From positions 1 to 26,961 of the forward strand of contig CAZKJF010000010.1 in the NCBI GenBank assembly GCA_964553025.1: a stretch of DNA of 26,961 nucleotides, in the 5' to 3' direction. The position numbers and the translations under genes were made by a program. This DNA is from 2-01-FULL-49-17 sp964553025. GTDB taxonomy: Bacteria; Patescibacteriota; Minisyncoccia; 2-02-FULL-40-12; GWA2-44-9. Shown one piece after another: positions 23,501 to 26,961 of the stretch. The notes below the pieces were generated by a model, which saw nothing but the letters and a program-made list of their open reading frames with translations, had not been told where the DNA came from and did not search any database. Every line of letters starts with the position of its first letter. Within the stretch, counting starts at the first letter, position 1.

Positions 23501-23710
23501 CTCATCGTATTTCGGCTCGTCTAACTTATAATCCAAAAATTCCAGCTGGAGTTCTTTTCCGGTCCAATCTTCGATCGGCGAAACGTCTTTCAGAAGTTCG
23601 CGGAAGCCGACATCCCAGAACCATTTGTAGGAGTCGAGCTGCACCTGCACGAGATTTGGCGCCTCAAATGTGTCAACGCCAAATTTTGAAAATATTTTTC
23701 GCTGCGACAT
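20549..23710 (-). CDS. rpoB: DNA-directed RNA polymerase subunit beta
   Basis: 1053 aa, well below the 1342 aa of E. coli and without lineage inserts. RpoB forms one jaw of RNA polymerase and the rifampicin pocket. Rifampicin cluster I is near residue 378 ([21 protein letters not shown]), with the key Gln, Asp, His, Arg and Ser conserved. Cluster II reads [13 protein letters not shown] where most bacteria have [26 protein letters not shown] near 835 is the conserved catalytic-side motif, and [24 protein letters not shown] marks the C-terminus. The start codon follows a leader hairpin (23721-23741) and lacks a Shine-Dalgarno sequence. rpoC follows after 10 nt. Confidence 0.97.
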   Translation of the reverse strand: [1053 protein letters not shown]

Positions 23711-23720
23711 GCATGGTATC

Positions 23721-23741
23721 GCTGCTGCCGAGGCAGTCAGC
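23721..23741 (-). promoter_or_regulatory. Hairpin in the rpoB leader
   Basis: GCTG-A-CTGC and GCAG-CAGC form an 8-bp stem with one bulged A and a CTCG loop on the minus strand. It ends 10 nt before the rpoB ATG, a position where it could affect ribosome access. Confidence 0.4.
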
Positions 23742-23787
23742 GAAGTTATTAATACGTTAGACCCGACTTTTTGCCCCGAAAACGATC

Positions 23788-23820
23788 AAAAAACACGCAC
23801 GCTCGCTCCGGTCGTGTGTG
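23788..23820 (-). terminator. Terminator-like hairpin upstream of rpoB
   Basis: On the minus strand CACACACG (23820-23813) pairs with CGTGCGTG (23801-23794) with one A-C mismatch, followed by TTTTTTG. It may end the 270-aa/rodA/91-aa operon, or act as an attenuator if rpoBC transcription starts upstream of it. Confidence 0.55.
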
Positions 23821-23938
23821 AACGGTGGCACTATTCAGTTATCGTCGAAAATTCGAGCGCAACAAGGTGGGCCGATTGTTAGACTCTCCGCTGGCAGGAG
23901 CGATTCCAGCCAAGGGACAGTCTTCAATACTCTGCATA
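23821..23938 (-). other. Gap between the 91-aa gene and the rpoB leader
   Basis: The whole rpoB upstream gap is 228 nt. This part shows no credible coding frame. It holds one weak promoter candidate on the minus strand: TTGTTG (23865-23860), 16 nt, GATAAC (23843-23838). A small GCTGG/CCAGC hairpin lies at about 23888-23910. Confidence 0.3.
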
Positions 23939-24214
23939 TTACCTGGGTTTTAACGCTTCCGCAACCGCTCGCGCAATCCCATATGCCACGCTCGCAGGGT
24001 CAATATTTTCGCCAATGGTAACACTTTTCAAGTGCGCTAAATCTATTCTATTCTTTTTTAAAATTTTGTCAATAGAAGTTACCAACAGCGTATCGAGCCG
24101 CATGTCAAGACTGATTATCAACTGGTCCTTGACAGACCCATTTTCCTCGATCTCAAGCTTCAGTTCTCGAGGCCCGGACCCGCCGGTGATGGAAAGGATA
24201 TATTCGTCAGCCAT
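23939..24214 (-). CDS. 91-aa protein resembling the N-terminal part of TsaB (YeaZ)
   Basis: TsaB is an actin-fold partner of TsaD in making the tRNA base t6A and is normally about 220 aa. This protein follows only the N-terminal lobe pattern. A first strand (YILSITGGSGPRELKLEI) stands where TsaB has LDTS...VAL, then ENGSVKDQ. RLDTLLVTSIDKILKKNRIDLAHLKSVTIG matches the TsaB run H..LLP.I..LL....+.L.DL..I.VG. SVAYGIARAVAEAL stands where TsaB has the FTGLRIG...A.GLA helix. The GPGSFTG loop itself is replaced by GENIDPASV. The call is by pattern only. Its start overlaps the rodA stop by 8 nt (ATGGCTGA), indicating translational coupling. It may be a minimal TsaB or a repurposed remnant. Confidence 0.5.
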   Translation of the reverse strand: MADEYILSITGGSGPRELKLEIEENGSVKDQLIISLDMRLDTLLVTSIDKILKKNRIDLAHLKSVTIGENIDPASVAYGIARAVAEALKPR

Positions 24215-25313
24215 AGCGTTTAATGCTTTGAGCGATGCCCAAGCCCATCATGAATGAAAGCATGCTGCTCCCGCCGTAGCTTAAGAACGGAAACGGAATC
24301 CCGGTAACCGGAAGGAGTCCCAAATTTACTCCGGCGCCGATAATCGCATGCGTCGCAATAAAAATAGCCAGGCCCAAACAGAATAATTTCCCAAAATTAG
24401 ATGAAGCATACCGCCCGATGTGCAGAACCCGATACACTAAAAACAGAATCGCGCCTTCCACGGCCAGAATTCCCGCCAGGCCAAATTGATCGGCTGTCGC
24501 AGCGAAGACAAAATCGTTATACGGTTCGGGTAAAAATCCGTTTTGAGTTTGCGGGCCGCTCCCCCAGCCGTTGCCCCACACGCCGCCGGCTCCGATCGCT
24601 ATCTTCGATTGAATCAGATTATAGCCGCTCCCTCGCGGATCGTCGGCTGGATTCAAAAACGAGAGGACGCGTACCTTTTGATAGGGCTTAAGCACGAACA
24701 GCCAACCCGCGGTACCAGCTACGAGCGTCAGCACAACAAGAACGAACAAGTGACGTTTGTTGATGCCGGCTGTCAGCAGCATTCCAAGCCAGATAATGCC
24801 GATAATAATCGCCGATCCCAAGTCTGGCTGAACGAGCGTAATCGCCGCAGGGATCAAACAATACAATCCGGAAACGATAATATGCCTATAATCTTGGATT
24901 AGTGCATGGCGCTGGGAGAAATATTTGGCCATGAGTACGATCAGGACTAGTTTCATGAGCTCGGCGGGTTCAAAAGTGAACCCGCCGACGATAATCCACG
25001 ATTGCACTCCTCGTATGGACCGAAAAAAGAACGGCATTACCAGCAGCAATACGGCGATGACATACGATGCGAAGACAAAGAGCGAATAGTTCTTCCAGTA
25101 TCGATAATTAAAGAACGAAAACAAGCTCATCAAAACTAAGCCCGCGCAAACAAAGACCAGCTGTTTGATAAAATATGATTCCTGAATGCCGCTGATGCCC
25201 AGCATGTTCCAGACGCTAAAGACGCAAATTGCCACGATCGTGGCAAACAACGGAATGTCGATTCCGGAAAAATACTGTCTAGAAAAATTGCTGAAACTTT
25301 TCTTGAGTCCCAT
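24207..25313 (-). CDS. rodA: Rod-shape peptidoglycan polymerase RodA (SEDS family)
   Basis: 368 aa, typical length. RodA polymerises peptidoglycan glycan strands from lipid II in the membrane, usually with a class B PBP. It has about ten membrane helices. SEDS motifs are present: FTFEPAELMKLVLI near 115, TLVQPDLGSAIII near 160, GSGYNLIQSKIAIGAGGVWGNG near 230, LPEPYNDFVFAATADQFG near 260 with the functional Asp of the family, and VTGIPFPFLSYGGSSML near 335. The order and the LPEPYNDFVF form suit RodA rather than FtsW. Its start overlaps the end of the 270-aa gene by 35 nt, and its stop overlaps the 91-aa start by 8 nt. The three genes form one tight operon. No Shine-Dalgarno sequence is present. 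Confidence 0.94.
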   Translation of the reverse strand: MGLKKSFSNFSRQYFSGIDIPLFATIVAICVFSVWNMLGISGIQESYFIKQLVFVCAGLVLMSLFSFFNYRYWKNYSLFVFASYVIAVLLLVMPFFFRSIRGVQSWIIVGGFTFEPAELMKLVLIVLMAKYFSQRHALIQDYRHIIVSGLYCLIPAAITLVQPDLGSAIIIGIIWLGMLLTAGINKRHLFVLVVLTLVAGTAGWLFVLKPYQKVRVLSFLNPADDPRGSGYNLIQSKIAIGAGGVWGNGWGSGPQTQNGFLPEPYNDFVFAATADQFGLAGILAVEGAILFLVYRVLHIGRYASSNFGKLFCLGLAIFIATHAIIGAGVNLGLLPVTGIPFPFLSYGGSSMLSFMMGLGIAQSIKRYG

Positions 25314-26091
25314 GGTATTTCAAAAAATTCGAATTATCGAAGACGTTGGTGTCAATGAAGGCCTGGACTTGGCTGCCAGTCGGCACGGCGAACGGCCAAG
25401 CAACCCTGAAATATCGGTCAGTGTGGCTGGAAATTGTCTGGGCATTGGTTACGTTCGTAGCGATAATATTTCCTTTGGTATCCAAAAGCAAGACCGCCAC
25501 GTCAATCCGATCAAAATCAAAATCGGAGTTATTAGTAATTACGGCATCAAAACTCGTATCTACGGGACCGACGTCAAAATGCTGACGCCCAAGCGTTAAT
25601 CCCGAACTGACCGAGCCAAGAGTATGGACCCATTCAATGCTTTTAATATCTACATGGCCGCTGGCGCCATCAGGTATATTCTTGAGAGAAGCGGCCACCA
25701 GATATTTGGTTTGGCCTGGCAGCATATAGAAGGACTGGCGCGCGATGCGAAGCGTCTCAATGCCGGCCGGATTTGTGATAACAATATCAAAAACTCCGCT
25801 CTCAATGCCGTATTCCGGGTTGGGATTGTAAACACGCGCGGCAAAATCATAATCTCCGGCCGGTGTTTCGACCAGCTGGACATTTTGAATCTGAACCGGC
25901 ATGACGGGAACCGCACAGGCTACGCCGCACGCTTTGACGCCACAATCCAAACCTTCCTCGGCGCCATTTTGGATGCCGTCCGAACATGTCGGCCGATACC
26001 CACTGTTCCAATAAATGCCAAAGCTGATCGCCGCGGCGATTACCACATACACGCCCCCGATCATGAACCGCTTCTGCACCCGATTCAACAT
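25279..26091 (-). CDS. 270-aa membrane-anchored protein with a Cys-rich motif, unknown function
   Basis: Residues ~9-28 are one hydrophobic segment (MIGGVYVVIAAAISFGIYW) after a basic MLNRVQKRF, so it is an N-terminal anchor with the rest outside the membrane. Directly after comes a Cys cluster, CSDGIQNGAEEGLDCGVKAC then GVAC, of a type seen in CPR and other surface proteins. Residues ~65-265 look like two beta-sandwich repeats, each with strands such as FAARVYNPNPEYG and DAVITNNSDFDFDRIDVAVLLLD. No catalytic motif is visible. It overlaps rodA by 35 nt in another frame, which suggests joint translation and a role in the cell envelope. TACAAT lies 7 nt before the ATG, predicting a leaderless mRNA. 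Confidence 0.8.
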   Translation of the reverse strand: MLNRVQKRFMIGGVYVVIAAAISFGIYWNSGYRPTCSDGIQNGAEEGLDCGVKACGVACAVPVMPVQIQNVQLVETPAGDYDFAARVYNPNPEYGIESGVFDIVITNPAGIETLRIARQSFYMLPGQTKYLVAASLKNIPDGASGHVDIKSIEWVHTLGSVSSGLTLGRQHFDVGPVDTSFDAVITNNSDFDFDRIDVAVLLLDTKGNIIATNVTNAQTISSHTDRYFRVAWPFAVPTGSQVQAFIDTNVFDNSNFLKYHGTQEKFQQFF

Positions 26092-26098
26092 ATACCCT

Positions 26099-26109
26099 AT
26101 TGTATAGCA
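26099..26109 (-). promoter_or_regulatory. Promoter of the 270-aa/rodA/91-aa operon, leaderless start
   Basis: On the minus strand TGCTATACAAT. TACAAT (26104-26099) stands 7 nt before the ATG at 26091. TGC just before TATACA also gives an extended -10 reading. The -35 position falls in the T-tract of the preceding terminator and has no consensus. Confidence 0.5.
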
Positions 26110-26120
26110 TTTTCATAATT

Positions 26121-26144
26121 TAAAAAGGCCCCTGTGGGGGGCCT
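26121..26144 (-). terminator. Terminator after the 133-aa gene
   Basis: On the minus strand AGGCCCC pairs with GGGGCCT around a 5-nt core, followed by TTTTTAAAT. It lies 22 nt past the stop of the 133-aa gene and runs directly into the promoter of the next operon. Confidence 0.75.
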
Positions 26145-26166
26145 GGGAGGGAAAATGCCGGGGAGC

Positions 26167-26568
26167 CTACGAGCGAACCGGTGCAGCCAACGGGGTCGAC
26201 TCCGCCGCTGATTCTGCCGGCTTTTTGACGACGATTCTCAGGCCTTTGCATACGAGGCACGGCAGGTCGGCGATACCGCGGCCGGTACCTTGGCACTGGC
26301 TGCACGGATCGCCAAGCGTGGAGAGCGCTTCTTCAAACTTACGGATCGAGCGCGTCAGCTTGCTGGCTTCCGCTTTGACAAGCCGGAAATCTTCCTGCTG
26401 CCAATGTGGATCGGCGGTCATTTCGAGCAGTTTTCGGTAGCGAGCCGCATTTTCCTCGGCCTGTTTCATGTCATATTCGGCCTCCTCGATCTGCTGCACG
26501 ATCCACTGCGCGGTCTCAAGCCGATCAAGCACTTCGGGCTCGAGATCCTGTTTTGGTTTTAAAGGCAT
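26167..26568 (-). CDS. 133-aa coiled-coil protein with one DnaJ-like zinc module
   Basis: I do not recognise a named family. Residues ~10-85 are charged helices likely to form a coiled coil (LDRLETAQWIVQQIEEAEYD, EENAARYRKLLEM, VKAEASKLTRSIRKFEEALS). At about 88-112 there is CSQCQGTGRGIADLPCLVCKG, a CxxCxGxG knuckle followed by CxxCxG, like one zinc module of DnaJ. The tail is Ala/Ser/Pro-rich. GGAGG lies 5 nt before the ATG, a clear Shine-Dalgarno sequence, unlike the neighbours. It starts about 70 nt after the 5S rRNA and ends at its own terminator. A helical hairpin plus zinc finger could bind nucleic acid or protein, but this is a guess. Confidence 0.7.
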   Translation of the reverse strand: MPLKPKQDLEPEVLDRLETAQWIVQQIEEAEYDMKQAEENAARYRKLLEMTADPHWQQEDFRLVKAEASKLTRSIRKFEEALSTLGDPCSQCQGTGRGIADLPCLVCKGLRIVVKKPAESAAESTPLAAPVRS

Positions 26569-26595
26569 ACATACCTCCCCCGGGGAACCGCCATC

Positions 26596-26623
26596 AACAT
26601 ACCATATAGCTCGGTTTTTTCAA
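26596..26623 (-). promoter_or_regulatory. Possible promoter of the 133-aa gene
   Basis: On the minus strand TTGAAA (26623-26618), a 16-nt spacer and TATGTT (26601-26596). The -10 is imperfect. It lies just after the terminator that ends the rRNA operon. Confidence 0.4.
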
Positions 26624-26630
26624 GGTACGC

Positions 26631-26649
26631 AAAAAGCCAGTGATCTGGC
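26631..26649 (-). terminator. Terminator built on the 3' end of 5S rRNA
   Basis: On the minus strand GCCAG-ATCA-CTGGC is followed by TTTTT. The first GCCAG belongs to the 3' strand of helix I of the 5S rRNA, so the terminator stem and the mature 5S helix use the same bases. Confidence 0.55.
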
Positions 26650-26758
26650 GGCTACCTACTTTCGCCGGGTAATCCCGACTATCATGGGCCTTGAAGGATT
26701 TCACTTCTGAGTTCGGAATGGGATCAGGTGGGACACCTTCAGTATAGCCACCAAGTCA
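26642..26758 (-). rRNA. rrf: 5S ribosomal RNA
   Basis: Read on the minus strand, the sequence carries the 5S landmarks: TGGTGGCTATACTGAAGG, CCCACCTGATCCCATTCCGAACTCAGAAGTGAAA, and the closing GTAGGTAGCCGCCAG. Ends are approximate. Helix I can be extended outside the mature gene by GCCAGTGA/TCACTGGC (26636-26643 and 26756-26763), probably a processing stem. It lies about 75 nt downstream of the 23S gene. Confidence 0.93.
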
Positions 26759-26831
26759 CTGGCTTCATGACTGGCGCGTATTCAATAGCTAGGGGTAGTA
26801 ATCTTGTTGCTAAGAAGTCCTTCATCAAGCG

Positions 26832-26961
26832 ATTATTCATAAGTATGACCGATTAGTAGCTCTCGACTGAACACCTCGCGGTGCGTACATCTGAGCCCTA
26901 TCAACCTCGTAATCTACAAGGAGTCTAAGAAGTCTCATCTTGGAGCCTGCTTCGCGCTTAT
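26832..26961 (-). rRNA. rrl: 23S ribosomal RNA, 3' end only
   Basis: The minus strand begins ATAAGCGCGAAGCAGGCTCC, then GATGAGACTTC, ACTCCTTG, GGTTGATAGG and GAGCTACTAATCGGTC, matching the last ~130 nt of bacterial 23S rRNA. The gene runs off the right edge of the window. The 3' end is placed about 20 nt after CTAAT by analogy with E. coli and is approximate. Confidence 0.93.

Overview
The window looks like a piece of a compact bacterial chromosome from the Candidate Phyla Radiation (Patescibacteria), most likely a Parcubacteria-type lineage. This is inferred from gene content and style: a short RpoB (1053 aa) without large insertions, many genes with no Shine-Dalgarno sequence, a secreted protein with a Pro/Thr linker, a KRWIPNP-type module and a peptidoglycan-binding tail, and a membrane-anchored protein with a CSDGIQNG...DCG cysteine motif. 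Standard stop codons (TAA, TAG and TGA) end clear genes, so the code is the normal bacterial one, not the UGA=Gly code of Absconditabacteria/Gracilibacteria. No phage, transposon or CRISPR locus was seen.

Left part (1-9600, mainly + strand): the 3' end of a tRNA, RNase J, TrpS, then on the - strand a phosphomannomutase/phosphoglucomutase and an ABC exporter followed by a 67-aa small protein. Next on + come the ATPase YchF, a 144-aa zinc-ribbon protein with a strong terminator, and the classical rpsF-ssb-rpsR operon.

Middle part (9700-16900, - strand): a 1001-aa secreted beta-helix surface protein, recA, a 62-aa CxCxxC protein, ftsK, and a tiny two-ORF transcription unit with a perfect consensus promoter and an in-frame UGA.

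Right part (16900-26961, all - strand): read in transcription order it is 23S rRNA 3' end, 5S rRNA, a 133-aa coiled-coil/zinc-finger protein, a 270-aa membrane-anchored protein overlapping rodA, a 91-aa TsaB-like remnant, then rpoB and rpoC.

Two styles of expression signal coexist. Several genes (trpS, ychF, ftsK, the 270-aa gene, perhaps the surface protein) have a -10 box 6-7 nt before the ATG and no Shine-Dalgarno sequence, which predicts leaderless mRNAs. A smaller set (rnj, ABC exporter, the 67-aa, 133-aa and tiny-operon ORFs) has a clear Shine-Dalgarno sequence. The least explained items are the tiny operon at 16514-16887, the ABC exporter with its small partner, a cluster of perfect inverted repeats inside the surface-protein gene, and the 91-aa TsaB-like protein.
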